From the NCBI GenBank assembly GCA_019117105.1, contig DXAH01000027.1:1-64000 (forward strand): a stretch of DNA of 64,000 nucleotides, given 5' to 3'. Below are positions 26,515 through 35,654 of this stretch, one piece after another; the first letter of the stretch is position 1, and each line of letters begins with the position of its first letter. Under the pieces are notes generated by a model. That model saw nothing but the letters and a program-made list of their open reading frames with translations. It searched no databases and had not been told where the DNA came from. The position numbers and the translations under genes were made by a program. Source of the stretch: Duodenibacillus intestinigallinarum (lineage in GTDB: Bacteria > Pseudomonadota > Gammaproteobacteria > Burkholderiales > Burkholderiaceae_F).

Positions 26515-26832
26515 TTATTTGTGCTCGATTTCGTATGGCCAATCGAGGATACCTCCGAAGTTGGCCAGACGTGTGTAGCCCATTTTCTCGAGAGTAACGG
26601 CAGCCGTCACGCTGCGCACTCCGCTGCGGCAATAAATGAGGTAGACGGCGTTTTTGTCGGCCAAGCAAGGGGGAATGTTGCCGTCCTGAATGTCGGCAAG
26701 CGGTACATTGATTGCGCCCGGAATGTGCCCTGTGACAAACTCGTCGGGGCGGCGGACGTCAACGATGACTGCTTCGGGGTTGGTATCCATGCGGGACTTG
26801 GCTTCGGACGGAGAAATGTTTTCGTAGGTCAT
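26515..26832 (-). CDS. Rhodanese-like domain protein
   Basis: From the ATG at 26832 the product is 105 residues, a single rhodanese domain with IVDVRRPDEFVTGHIPGAIN near the start and the active-site loop YCRSGVRS. The cysteine of that loop would carry a persulfide in sulfur transfer. There is no signal peptide, so it should be cytoplasmic. A longer frame from 26877 adds 15 residues without homology. It stands alone between two terminators, so its pathway is not indicated. Confidence 0.9.
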   Translation of the reverse strand: MTYENISPSEAKSRMDTNPEAVIVDVRRPDEFVTGHIPGAINVPLADIQDGNIPPCLADKNAVYLIYCRSGVRSVTAAVTLEKMGYTRLANFGGILDWPYEIEHK

Positions 26833-26876
26833 GGCAAGCGTTTGGTTACGGTCAACGATAGATTGTAGCTTGCACA

Positions 26877-26921
26877 CGAAAAAAGCTCCGCGCGGGCGAA
26901 GGAAACTTGCCGGCGGAGCTT
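26877..26921 (-). terminator. Terminator of the fumarase gene
   Basis: On the minus strand, AGCTCCGCCGGC and GCGCGGAGCT can pair, and a run of six Ts follows. It lies about 90 bases after the fumarase stop codon and directly ahead of the rhodanese gene start. Confidence 0.65.
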
Positions 26922-27009
26922 GAAGCGCGGTACATGGACCGCGGGCCTGCTTGTATGTGCGGCTCCGCTTTTTTCAACGGTGCCGCACTGTTAAAGGGCA
27001 GTTAGCGAA

Positions 27010-28668
27010 TTACTTTTTGCAGCATTCGCACTTGATTTCGTTACGGGGCTTCAACTGCTTGAAGAAGTCGTTGCCCTTGTCGTCAACGAGGATGAAGGCC
27101 GGGAAGTCGACCACTTCGATCTTGTAGACGGCTTCCATGCCGAGTTCGGGCCATTCGACGCATTCGATGCTCTTGATCGAGCTTGCCGACAGAACAGCAG
27201 CCACGCCGCCGATCGTGCCCAGGTAGAAGCCGCCGTGCTTCTTGCAGGCGTCCGTCACGGCCTGGGTGCGGTTGCCCTTGGCAATCATCACCAGCGAGCC
27301 GCCGTTTTCCTGGAAGAGGTCAACGTAGGGGTCCATACGCTGAGCCGTGGTCGGGCCCATGGAGCCGCAAGCGTAGCCTTCCGGCGTCTTGGCGGGACCT
27401 GCGTAGAGGATCGGGTGATCCTTGACGTACTGCGGCAGACCCTTACCGGCTTCGATGAGTTCCTTCATGCGGGCGTGAGCGATGTCGCGGGCAACGATGA
27501 TCGTGCCGGAGAGGTTTACGCGGGTGGAAACCGGGTACTTCGAGAGTTCCTTGCACACTTCGGCCATCGGACGGTTCAGATCAATGTTGATCTGACCGCC
27601 TTCGCCCGGACGGCGAAGTTCTTCGGGGATCAACTCGCCCGGGTTGGTGTCGAGTTTTTCAATCCAGACGCCGTCCTTGTTGATCTTGGCCTTGATGTTG
27701 CGGTCAGCCGAGCAGCTCACACCCATGCCGACCGGGCAGCTGGCACCGTGACGCGGCAGGCGGATCACGCGGATGTCGTGAGCCATGTACTTGCCGCCGA
27801 ACTGAGCGCCCAAGCCGATGTTGCAGGCTTCTTCAAAGAGCTTCTGTTCGAGTTCGAGGTCGCGGAAGGCGCGGCCGGTTTCGTCGCCCGTGGTGGGCAG
27901 CTCGTCGTAGTAGTGCGTGGAAGCGAGCTTGACGGTAAGCATCGTGCGTTCGGCCGTCGTGCCGCCGATCACAAAAGCGATGTGATAGGGCGGGCAGGCA
28001 GCCGTACCCAACGTCTTCATCTTGTTGACGAGGTAGGGCACGAGCGTGGCCGGATTCAAAATAGCCTTGGTTTCCTGGAAGAGGTAGGACTTGTTGGCAG
28101 AGCCGCCGCCCTTGACCACGCACAGGAACTTGTATTCGCCGCCTTCGGTTGCTTCGATGTCGATTTGAGCCGGCAGGTTGCAACGGGTGTTCTTTTCTTC
28201 GTACATCGAAAGAGGTGCGTTCTGAGAATAACGCAGGGCATCTTCCGTGTAGGTTTCGTAAACGCCGCGGGAAAGAGCTTCTTCATCGCAGAAGCCGGTC
28301 CAAACGTTCTGACCCTTTTCGCCGTGGATGATGGCCGTACCGGTGTCCTGGCACAGCGGCAGGATGCCCTTGGCGGCGGACTCGGCGTTGCGCAGGAAGG
28401 TCAAAGCGACATACTTGTCGTTTTCGCTGGCTTCCGGATCCTTAAGAATCTTGGCAACCTGTTCGTTGTGTGCGCGACGCAACAGGAAGTTGGCGTCGTG
28501 GAAGCACTGCTTGGAAAGCATCGTCAGTGCTTCAGGCTGCACCTTGACGATCTTATGGCCCTCGAATTCACCTTCGGACACATAGTCTTTGGTGAGCAGG
28601 TAGTACTCCGTCTTGTCTTCGCCGAGCTGGAACATCGGCGCGTACTTGAATTCAGGGTTTTGAGCCAT
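27010..28668 (-). CDS. Fumarate hydratase class I
   Basis: The 552-residue enzyme is a single-chain class I fumarase of the FumA/FumB type with an oxygen-sensitive [4Fe-4S] cluster. It has the family segments LCQDTGTAIIHG, CPPYHIAFVIGGTTAE and GRDIAHAR-like IVARDIAHARMKEL, and the substrate-binding GPTTAQRMD. It interconverts fumarate and malate in the cytoplasm. In an anaerobe with DcuB it would supply fumarate for respiration. A strong ribosome binding site (AGGAGAG) precedes the ATG. FumA and FumB cannot be separated by sequence reading. Confidence 0.96.
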   Translation of the reverse strand: MAQNPEFKYAPMFQLGEDKTEYYLLTKDYVSEGEFEGHKIVKVQPEALTMLSKQCFHDANFLLRRAHNEQVAKILKDPEASENDKYVALTFLRNAESAAKGILPLCQDTGTAIIHGEKGQNVWTGFCDEEALSRGVYETYTEDALRYSQNAPLSMYEEKNTRCNLPAQIDIEATEGGEYKFLCVVKGGGSANKSYLFQETKAILNPATLVPYLVNKMKTLGTAACPPYHIAFVIGGTTAERTMLTVKLASTHYYDELPTTGDETGRAFRDLELEQKLFEEACNIGLGAQFGGKYMAHDIRVIRLPRHGASCPVGMGVSCSADRNIKAKINKDGVWIEKLDTNPGELIPEELRRPGEGGQINIDLNRPMAEVCKELSKYPVSTRVNLSGTIIVARDIAHARMKELIEAGKGLPQYVKDHPILYAGPAKTPEGYACGSMGPTTAQRMDPYVDLFQENGGSLVMIAKGNRTQAVTDACKKHGGFYLGTIGGVAAVLSASSIKSIECVEWPELGMEAVYKIEVVDFPAFILVDDKGNDFFKQLKPRNEIKCECCKK

Positions 28669-29252
28669 TTGTGAATTCCTCTCCTGATTTTTTGGGGATC
28701 AATAAGCAACCAGCGCTCACGATCAATACAGCCGGAGCGCATTTTCTAGCCGGAAAATTCTACTCCCAGAGTGATACGCCTTCGGGAGGGGAAAAGCGTA
28801 AAGACAAGAGGGCTTCTCCACATATATCAAAGGAAAGTGTGAGTAATGAGGCGATGGCGTGAAAAAGGGTGTGGCTAACCTTTACTCCTTTAGGGGTATC
28901 TAATGAATCTCTCGCAAATCAGTTGCTCCTAAAGTGTTGCCATGACCTCAATATTGACAAATGCAACTGGGATCATCGGCAAAAGTCAGGAGTGGAGCAG
29001 AGTCTGAGAAGAAAGCAGTTTTCGTCAGTTGGTCGCCTGATTTTTTCACTGAAATCAAAGATTAACTTGCACCGGAAGTTTGTCAAAAAATAGGCAGGCC
29101 TGTCGTAGAAATATAGTCCAGGCAGTCTGGAGATGATGTTCAAATGGCAAAGCGCATCGCTTGGTTCTGTCTCTTGAAAGCAGATATGGGTTGCAAGCTG
29201 GATAGAATCGGAGGCACTGCTGTTTTGTTCACCGACAATGTGGAGATTTGTT
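28669..29252. other. Gene-free region upstream of the fumarase and endonuclease genes
   Basis: This stretch of about 580 bases has lower GC than its surroundings. Short open frames occur on both strands, but none has a plausible start with a ribosome binding site or any family resemblance. It must contain the divergent promoters of the fumarase gene and of the endonuclease I gene. I could not pick out promoters or a recognised RNA with confidence. Confidence 0.4.
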
Positions 29253-30002
29253 GTGGAAAAGCTTTTATCCGCCATTCTTGTTGCTTCCATCGGACTCACG
29301 GCTACGCAAGGATGGGCTGCCGGCAACACGCGCATCGAGTCGTTTAATCAGGCTAAAAAATTGCTGGAACAAAAGGTCTATTTCGATCATCGGGAAACGT
29401 TCTACTGTCGGGCGACGTTTGACAGCAAAAAGAACGTGAAGCTACCCGAAGGCTTTACAACACAAAAGCATGAAAAGCGTGCGCATCGTGTGGAATGGGA
29501 ACATGTGGTGCCGGCGGAAAACTTCGGGCGGGCATTTTCGGAGTGGCGAGATGGTGATGAGGCGTGTGTGCGCAGCAACGGCAAGCCGTTCAAAGGTCGA
29601 GCTTGCGCGGAAAAGGTTAACCAGGAATTCCGCTACATGCAGGCCGATCTTTACAACCTTTATCCGGCCATCGGTGCCGTGAATGCCGTTCGCTCCAATT
29701 ACCGATTCACGGTGCTGCCCGATGTGGCCTCAAGCTTTGGCAGCTGTCCGATGAAAGTCAGCGGTCGTGCCGTGGAGCCGCCCGAGTACACGCGCGGAGC
29801 AATCGCCCGCACGATGCTCTATATGCAGGACGCCTATCCTAAGTACAAGCTTTCGAGCGCGCAGATGAAGCTCATGACGGCATGGGACAAAATGCATCCT
29901 GTTGATGCCTGGGAGTGCCTGCGAGCCAAGCGTATCGAGCGCATTCAGGGAAACGAAAATCCCTTTGTGAAGGAAGCCTGCCGCAAGGCCGGCCTGCTCT
30001 GA
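29253..30002 (+). CDS. endA: Endonuclease I (EndA-type, exported)
   Basis: From the GTG at 29253, which has a TGGAG ribosome binding site seven bases upstream, the product is 249 residues with a signal peptide ending at GWAA. An ATG at 29238 is in frame but poorly placed. The family motifs are present: RVEWEHVVPAENFG, which holds the metal-binding histidine region, and DLYNLYPAIGAVNAVRSNY. These enzymes cut DNA non-specifically in the periplasm or outside the cell. The extra cysteines (CRATF, CSCP-like GSCPMK) are typical of the disulfide-stabilised family. Confidence 0.92.
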   Translation: MEKLLSAILVASIGLTATQGWAAGNTRIESFNQAKKLLEQKVYFDHRETFYCRATFDSKKNVKLPEGFTTQKHEKRAHRVEWEHVVPAENFGRAFSEWRDGDEACVRSNGKPFKGRACAEKVNQEFRYMQADLYNLYPAIGAVNAVRSNYRFTVLPDVASSFGSCPMKVSGRAVEPPEYTRGAIARTMLYMQDAYPKYKLSSAQMKLMTAWDKMHPVDAWECLRAKRIERIQGNENPFVKEACRKAGLL

Positions 30003-30031
30003 ACGGTCGCCGACCTGCGGTATCGTTTCGC

Positions 30032-30874
30032 TCAAGAATCCTCAGCGAGAATCTGCATCTTGACGTCGGCTGGTTTCCCGAAGTAAGGCCATGTCGTCAC
30101 AAGGAAGTCGACGCCCGTCTGCGCATAGGCGCGAGCGTTTGCCGCATTGATGCCGCCGGCGGCCGAGATGATGAGTGGCGGAAATTCTCGCTTGGCCTGA
30201 CTCACGAATTCGGACAACGCTTCGACGGAGAACTTTTCACACTGGATGATGTCGGCGCCGGCTGCGGCAAAGGCAAGGCCCTCGCGAATATCGGCGGCTT
30301 CAACGGCGATTTTGCGCTCGGGATCCGCCTTTTTGGCTTCGGTAAGCCGCTTTTCAAAGTCCGGAATGAAGACGCGGTGTTGATCGAACACAAGAACAGA
30401 TTCGGATAATCCCATGCGGTGCACAACGGCGCCGCCCGACATGGCAGCGTATAGAGACAATGTCTTGGTACCCGGAAAATGCTTGCGTGTCACGGCAACA
30501 CGACAAAGGGGATTGCCTGCTCGAGCTTCTTCGACCATTTGATGCGTGCGCGTGGCTATGCCTGAGGCGTACTCCAAAATGTTCTGAGCTGTTTTGTAGA
30601 CGGCGTGGATGGCGCCGGCCGGTCCGCGACCTTCCAAAATGACGGTACCGGCGGCAACGGTATCGCCTTCCTCGTGAAAAAGTGTCGTCTGCAATCCCAC
30701 ACGGGCAAAGAGCCGTTCGGCCAGTGCGACGCCCGCAATCGTTGTTTCGGCTTTGGGACGGCAACGAACGATGCCGGGAATCTTTTCGATACCAAATAGT
30801 GCTGTTGTGGCATCCCCATAGGGAATGTCGTCAGTAAGAATCTGATCCAAAAGAGCGTCTGAGACAAAAAACAT
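30032..30874 (-). CDS. modD: ModD-like protein (quinolinate phosphoribosyltransferase fold)
   Basis: From the ATG at 30874 the product is 280 residues. It has the fold of nicotinate-nucleotide pyrophosphorylases, with segments TTALFG, ATRTHQMVEEAR, TRKHFPGTKTLSLYAAM and ISAAGGINAANARAYAQTG. The opening FVSDALLDQILTDDIPYGD is the ModD form rather than NadC. ModD genes accompany molybdate or tungstate transporters in many bacteria; the molecular role is unproven. Here it sits in a minus-strand run below the TtrSR-like genes and moeA, which fits a Mo/W cofactor connection. A frame reaching 31264 is an open extension overlapping the acetyltransferase and is not used. Confidence 0.85.
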   Translation of the reverse strand: MFFVSDALLDQILTDDIPYGDATTALFGIEKIPGIVRCRPKAETTIAGVALAERLFARVGLQTTLFHEEGDTVAAGTVILEGRGPAGAIHAVYKTAQNILEYASGIATRTHQMVEEARAGNPLCRVAVTRKHFPGTKTLSLYAAMSGGAVVHRMGLSESVLVFDQHRVFIPDFEKRLTEAKKADPERKIAVEAADIREGLAFAAAGADIIQCEKFSVEALSEFVSQAKREFPPLIISAAGGINAANARAYAQTGVDFLVTTWPYFGKPADVKMQILAEDS

Positions 30875-30894
30875 GGCGGCAATCCTATTCAAGA

Positions 30895-31395
30895 TCAAAC
30901 AGCTTTCTCCCAGTAGGTCACGTCCAGCCAGCGGCCGAATTTGATTCCGGCTTGCGTGATGGTTCCGACGAGTCGAAAGCCCAGTTTGCGGTGCAGTGCA
31001 ATGCTGGCCTGATTTTCTGCGGTGATAAGCGAGTAAACGCGATGGGTGGCGGAGTCGGCAACGGCCATTTGCAGGATAGCCTCCGTGAGAAGCTGACCGT
31101 AGCCCAGGCCGCGCGCATTTTTGTGAACATAGACCGACAGCTCCGTACTTGAAGCGTAAGCCGGCTTGGGGTTGAAGGTCGAAAGCGATGCGTAGCCCCA
31201 GACGGTGTGGTCTTGCTCCAAGACGATCAATGGGTGGTTGTCTTTGTTGTGAGCTTTGAACCAAACGAGGCGCTCTTCGAGACTGAGTGGTTTGGTGTCA
31301 AACGTAGCTGTACTGTGCTCGACTTCCTCGTTGTAGATCTCAAGCAGTCGCGGCAGGTCGGTCTCAAGGGCCGGGCGAATGATCGGGTGGTTCAC
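30895..31395 (-). CDS. GNAT N-acetyltransferase (phosphinothricin/methionine sulfoximine acetyltransferase-like)
   Basis: This 166-residue protein has the GNAT fold with the acetyl-CoA binding motif ARGLGYGQLLTEA, the opening IIRPALETDLPRLLEIYNEEV, and the SIALHRKLGFRLVGTITQAG segment of the Pat/Bar subgroup. Members acetylate methionine sulfoximine, phosphinothricin or related small amines in the cytoplasm. The physiological substrate is unknown. It is 20 bases upstream of modD on the same strand. Confidence 0.88.
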   Translation of the reverse strand: MNHPIIRPALETDLPRLLEIYNEEVEHSTATFDTKPLSLEERLVWFKAHNKDNHPLIVLEQDHTVWGYASLSTFNPKPAYASSTELSVYVHKNARGLGYGQLLTEAILQMAVADSATHRVYSLITAENQASIALHRKLGFRLVGTITQAGIKFGRWLDVTYWEKAV

Positions 31396-31501
31396 TTTTC
31401 GATCCTTTTGAGATGCGCAATTCCATTTCGCAATAGCGGAAAACTAGCGCAAACGGAGACGAAAGTGGGCGATCGAGTCGTTTTTTTTCGAAAAAATCAG
31501 T

Positions 31502-32140
31502 TCAGGACAGAATCGAGAGATCGGCACCGCGTACGCATTGCAGAAAGTCATGCAGGTTGTGCACACGCAGTTTTCGGTACACGTTGTTGCGGTGACCGTG
31601 CACGGTGCGTTGCGAAAGCGACAGACGTTCAGCGATTTCTTTGTTTGAAACGCCAAGAAGCAGCAACTGAGTGATTTCCTTTTCGCGCGGACTCATCTCC
31701 AGAAGTACTTCAGTGACTTTTTCGGGAGACAACTGGCCGCAGGAATGCGCCAAGCTGATGCGCACAGCCGGCTCAATGGCTTCGATGAGCGCAATCGTGT
31801 TAACGGGCTTTTGCAGGAAGTCCAAGGCTCCTGCTTTTAACGTGGCGACGGCTGTTTCTACGTCGGCGTGTCCGGTGATGAAAATGATGGGCAGCTGTAT
31901 GCGTTGTTCCTTCATGAGAGTCTGCAGCTGCACGCCGCTCATGTCGGGCATTCGGATGTCCAAAAGCAGACAGCCCGGAATGCTCGGCGAATCCTGCGTG
32001 AGGAAATCCCGAGCCGAGGCATAGGCTCGCACCTGCCATCCTTTGCATTCGAGCATGAAGCCCAGGGCGTCGCGGATGTCGTCATCGTCGTCAACGATGC
32101 GGATAATGGTGCCTTGGCGTATGTCTGTTGCGTTGGCCAT
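31502..32140 (-). CDS. Response regulator, REC plus LuxR-type HTH (TtrR/FixJ-like)
   Basis: The 212-residue protein has an N-terminal receiver domain: acidic pocket VDDDDD near residue 17, phospho-acceptor aspartate in LLLDIRMPDMSG, and the conserved lysine in LQKPVN. A LuxR/NarL-type DNA-binding domain follows (LSPREKEITQLLLLGVSNKEIAERL, then SQRTVHGHRNNVYRKL). Domain order and length match TtrR and FixJ. It starts two bases after the histidine kinase gene ends, so the two form a pair. Regulated genes are inferred to include the divergent oxidoreductase operon at 35655. Confidence 0.9.
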   Translation of the reverse strand: MANATDIRQGTIIRIVDDDDDIRDALGFMLECKGWQVRAYASARDFLTQDSPSIPGCLLLDIRMPDMSGVQLQTLMKEQRIQLPIIFITGHADVETAVATLKAGALDFLQKPVNTIALIEAIEPAVRISLAHSCGQLSPEKVTEVLLEMSPREKEITQLLLLGVSNKEIAERLSLSQRTVHGHRNNVYRKLRVHNLHDFLQCVRGADLSILS

Positions 32141-32141
32141 C

Positions 32142-34058
32142 TCAGAACTCCTTGCGGGAAATGTCTGTCGGGGTGCGGGAAACGTTTTCGGGCAGGCTCG
32201 CAGCGCTCAGAAGCGTCACAACGGCAATGAGTCCGCCCTCAGGGCGGGCTTTAAATTGAATTTGGCCGCCGTTGGCCTCGGCAAGAGCGCTCGCGATGGT
32301 GACGCCCAGACCGAGTCCGGTGGCCTTGCTCGACAGAAGCGGTGTTTTAAGTCGATGGAAGTCTTCTTCGCTGAGCACTTTGCCGGAGTTTTCCACGCGT
32401 ACGACCACTTGATCGGCGCAGGGAAAGGCTTCGATGATCACTACGGCGTGCGAGGCCTCGTTGCTTGCTTCCAGTGCGTTTTTAAGCAGGTTGGAAAGAA
32501 TCAGTTCGAGCTCAAGTTTGTCGGCTCGGACACTCAAAGCCGGTTTGCACAGAACGTTGAAGGATGTTTTACGAAGAAGTTCGGCATTGAGTGTGGCACA
32601 GACGCGTTTGACCGAGGCTTCTACGTCAACCGAATCGTCTCGTGACGTGTTGCCGCGGTTGTAGGAGCGCACCTTGTCAACGATACTCCGCGTTCGGGCA
32701 AGCGCTTTTTCGATTCCGACGCGACTGATATCAAGCAGCCGCTCGTTGATGGGTTTGTTCTTGAGAATGTCCCGCTGGCTTTCGCAGTAGTACTGGATGA
32801 CGGAAAGCGGTTGCGCGAGTTCGTGCGCGACCATGCTCGAGAGCTGTCCGACAACCGTGACCTTGTGCAGGCTTTCCATACGTTCGGAAAGCGACTGAAT
32901 TTCCGCCTGAGCGTTTTCCCGTTCGGTGAGTGCTGAAGACAATTGTGCAGTACGCTTTCTGACCAGGACGGATGTACGCCAGCTGTGAAGCAGAAGGCCC
33001 AACAACAGCAAAGCGACGAACGCCGGCACTTGCCAGTGAGTGATGAGCCACCGATACAGCGTCATTTCCCGAAGGTAGGCGTAGTTTTCGATTTTGAGCA
33101 GTCGATAGACGTTGTCGACGGCTCGCATGTCCGTGGTGACTGCCCAGCGGTGACCGTCGGGCAACAGGGGATGCGAGAGAATGGTACGGGCGATGACGTG
33201 CGCGATGATCGGATGCGCACCTTGTGTGACGGCCATCATGATGCCCGGGTACGTGTCGGTGGAATGTTTGCAGCCGACGCCACCGAAGCGGGGCGCCAGA
33301 ACTCGATAACGGCTCTGAACTTCCGTGGGTTGAGCTTCCAGCCAACAGGCTTTTACCATGACGGCGTCGACCAGGCCGCGATCGAGAAGAGAGACGACTT
33401 CACTGTTGTCGGTTCGCTGCGTAAAAACTGTCTGAGCAAAGAAATTTTCTGGGTTTTCTCCGAGCTTGGCGATTTCTGCCAAGCCGATGCGATAGGTCAT
33501 GAAGGCCGTAGCGAAGGTCGACCCGACGGAATATCCCTTCAGGTCATAGAGTTCGTTGAAGCGCTCGTCTTTGGCGCGTACGAGGAATGCGAGTGCCGTG
33601 GCGTTGTTCGGATCAGGCTGACGATCGGAAATCAGTGTTCCCACGGCTGTGGCACCGTACTGCGTCATTCGCCAGTAATAGCCGGAACTCGCGACGAAGG
33701 CGTCGACGCTCCCCTCGCGGATGCGTTCCGTGAGTGCGCCTGACGTGAGCGTTTCAAATTCCACCGGATGCGGCCAAAACGCTTTTTTTAAAAGATCGGC
33801 AGTTACCTGAGTGGCTTGCAGTGTCGATGGTCGTTCAGGCAGCACGATGCGAGCGATGCGAACCGGACGATTGGGAAGCGCAACAAGTGAGGCACCTGTG
33901 ATGATGTCGGGGCCGGTGAGCATGGTTTCGTCGAAGGACGAAGCAGGGGATGTTTTTGCTGACTGTGGTCCGAAAACGGAAGCAAAGGAGGCCGACGCAA
34001 CCGCCAGGGCTGCGACAGAGATAAGCCAGAGAAGCTGTTTCCGGAATGTTATGCGCAT
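32142..34058 (-). CDS. Sensor histidine kinase with PhnD-like periplasmic domain (TtrS-like)
   Basis: At 638 residues the protein has a signal/anchor helix (residues about 9-28), a large extracytoplasmic region of about 270 residues that resembles phosphate/phosphonate-binding PhnD folds (ATQVTADLLKKAFWPHPVEFE and later VMVKACWLEA), one transmembrane helix (VPAFVALLLLGLLLHSW, about residue 345-362), then a kinase core. The kinase has the H-box MVAHELAQPLSVIQYY, an N-box NLLKNALEAS and a glycine-rich ATP lid (GLGLGVTIASAL). TtrS, the tetrathionate sensor, has this architecture. The real ligand here need not be tetrathionate. It is between moeA (46 bases upstream) and the response regulator. 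Confidence 0.9.
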   Translation of the reverse strand: MRITFRKQLLWLISVAALAVASASFASVFGPQSAKTSPASSFDETMLTGPDIITGASLVALPNRPVRIARIVLPERPSTLQATQVTADLLKKAFWPHPVEFETLTSGALTERIREGSVDAFVASSGYYWRMTQYGATAVGTLISDRQPDPNNATALAFLVRAKDERFNELYDLKGYSVGSTFATAFMTYRIGLAEIAKLGENPENFFAQTVFTQRTDNSEVVSLLDRGLVDAVMVKACWLEAQPTEVQSRYRVLAPRFGGVGCKHSTDTYPGIMMAVTQGAHPIIAHVIARTILSHPLLPDGHRWAVTTDMRAVDNVYRLLKIENYAYLREMTLYRWLITHWQVPAFVALLLLGLLLHSWRTSVLVRKRTAQLSSALTERENAQAEIQSLSERMESLHKVTVVGQLSSMVAHELAQPLSVIQYYCESQRDILKNKPINERLLDISRVGIEKALARTRSIVDKVRSYNRGNTSRDDSVDVEASVKRVCATLNAELLRKTSFNVLCKPALSVRADKLELELILSNLLKNALEASNEASHAVVIIEAFPCADQVVVRVENSGKVLSEEDFHRLKTPLLSSKATGLGLGVTIASALAEANGGQIQFKARPEGGLIAVVTLLSAASLPENVSRTPTDISRKEF

Positions 34059-34104
34059 ATGTTGAAAGATCGCAGCAAAAGGACGACAGGATATAGAACT
34101 TTCT

Positions 34105-35253
34105 TTAGTTGCGAAAGAGTTCGACCCTCACGCGTTCGCCTTGTTTGATGCCTTGCCCGTTGAGGCGAACAAAACCGCGTGCCGAATCAAAGACGCGCAT
34201 GCGTCCTGTGCCTTTGATCAGAGGTTTCGCTGCGGACTCGTTTACGTTCACGCACAGTTCCCCGCAGATTCCCGCTTCGATGTCTTCGGTCATGACCGCT
34301 TCAACGGTTTGCGCCGGTGCTTCGGGCAGATGAAAGACGGATCGCACGCTTTCCAGAAGAACGCACTGCACGATCATCATAACTGCTAACGGATTGCCGG
34401 GAAGCCCGATAAGACCCGCGTGAGGCAGACGCGCCGTCACAAAGGGCGAGTCGAGCTGAGTGTCGTGGCCGACGAAGACGCCGCCCGCATCGCTTACGGC
34501 CTGTCGCGTGTAGTCTCGCTTACCTTTTCCTGTGCCGCCGACGGTAATGATCACGTCGCAGACGGCATCGAGTTCGACCAGGGTGCGCGTGAGCTGCCGA
34601 ATATCGTCGGGTACCACAATCGTTCGGATGTCCGTCACGCCGATGCGTGACATCAGAGCAGCAATGTAAGAGGCGTTGCTGCAACGTCGAAAGCCGCTTG
34701 ACAATCCATCGGCTTCTTGAGTGATTTCGCTTCCGGTGGCTACGACCGCTACGCGAGGCGAGGCCCAGCCTGCCACGCGTTTGACGCCGGCTTCAAACAA
34801 GAGCGCCATTTCGCGGGCTCCGACACGAGTGCCCGCTGGCACGATCACTTCACCGCGCTTCCAGTCGCTTCCTTGTTGCTCGATGTTGTCGCCCGGAACC
34901 ACGCAGGACTGAATCTTTTGAAGATCCATGCTGTTGCGGGACGCAATCACGGCATCGGCGCCTTGCGGCACCGTGCCGCCGGTGTTGACCCAGATGGCCT
35001 GACCGACCTCAAGCTGTGCGTGAGAGCGTCCGTTTTCCACGCTCCAGGCGGCAGCCGTTCTCGTTTGCCCGTTGTCAGACGAGCGAACGGCCCAGCCGTC
35101 ACGCAGGGCGCTCGTGTAACAGGGAACGTCGCAGACGCAGCGCACGTCGTTCGCTGTGACCATGCCGAGCGCTTTTTCGGTCGGTACCGAGCAACAGATG
35201 GCGCGCATCCAGTCGGAAGGCATGCACACCGATTTCAAAACAAAGTAGTCCAT
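34105..35253 (-). CDS. moeA: Molybdopterin molybdenumtransferase MoeA
   Basis: From the ATG at 35253 the product is 382 residues, near the usual 400. Typical MoeA segments are seen: SALRDGWAV, VNTGGTVPQGADAVI, PAGTRVGAREMALLFEAGV, VAVVATGSEI, and the C-terminal GLIGLPGNPLAVM. MoeA inserts molybdate (or tungstate) into adenylylated molybdopterin in the cytoplasm. Position next to a TtrSR-like pair and divergent from an AOR-type operon suggests a dedicated cofactor-loading copy. The start is uncertain because no clear ribosome binding site is visible; 35223 is a second option. Confidence 0.9.
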   Translation of the reverse strand: MDYFVLKSVCMPSDWMRAICCSVPTEKALGMVTANDVRCVCDVPCYTSALRDGWAVRSSDNGQTRTAAAWSVENGRSHAQLEVGQAIWVNTGGTVPQGADAVIASRNSMDLQKIQSCVVPGDNIEQQGSDWKRGEVIVPAGTRVGAREMALLFEAGVKRVAGWASPRVAVVATGSEITQEADGLSSGFRRCSNASYIAALMSRIGVTDIRTIVVPDDIRQLTRTLVELDAVCDVIITVGGTGKGKRDYTRQAVSDAGGVFVGHDTQLDSPFVTARLPHAGLIGLPGNPLAVMMIVQCVLLESVRSVFHLPEAPAQTVEAVMTEDIEAGICGELCVNVNESAAKPLIKGTGRMRVFDSARGFVRLNGQGIKQGERVRVELFRN

Positions 35254-35654
35254 GAGGGTGTCCGGGGAAAGAGCGTTCAAACGGCAAGGTTTCCGCCGGT
35301 TTGCGGGCAGGCGCAAACCTCCGCTTGTGCGGTTGGAGGGATTGTGCCCGCGAGCCGACCTTTCTCCGGGTAGGCAAAATGCCTATTTCGCTGTTACATG
35401 CGCGAATAACGGAACAAAATCAAAGGGTTAGCCAAAAAGGCGATTTGAGTGTTTTTTGATGCAGGTCGACTTACTCGAGTAATTCGCTCGAAAGAATTTC
35501 TGCTGGCAAACCGATGACTGCTCCCAGGGGAGATGTGTTTGCTTGATGCGCCGCGGTTTACCCCTAAACAGGCGGCCGCTTTTTGCGTGATCGGGATGAC
35601 CCGTTTCGATCATGCGAAAAGCGCAAAGAACGAAAAATCAAAATGGAGAAAAAA
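35254..35654. promoter_or_regulatory. Divergent control region between moeA and the AOR operon
   Basis: No gene is visible in these 401 bases. A perfect 12-base palindrome, TTACTCGAGTAA, lies at 35471-35482, and directly after it AATTC-N8-GAATT forms another symmetry at 35481-35498. Further right, CTCCcaggGGAG (near 35520) and GTTTA-CCCC-TAAAC within a longer GCCGC/GCGGC stem (near 35552-35576) could form RNA hairpins in the leader of the plus-strand operon. The palindrome is a candidate operator for the adjacent two-component regulator; this is inference. Confidence 0.4.

Noticed and set aside
26957..26988. Inverted repeat GTGCGGC/GCCGCAC near the fumarase stop as a terminator
   Set aside because: The loop is long and no T run is in the right place. 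The hairpin at 26877-26921 fits much better.
28869..29335. Short open frames in the gap upstream of the endonuclease gene
   Set aside because: They have no ribosome binding site, no homology and overlap on opposite strands, so none was called as a gene.
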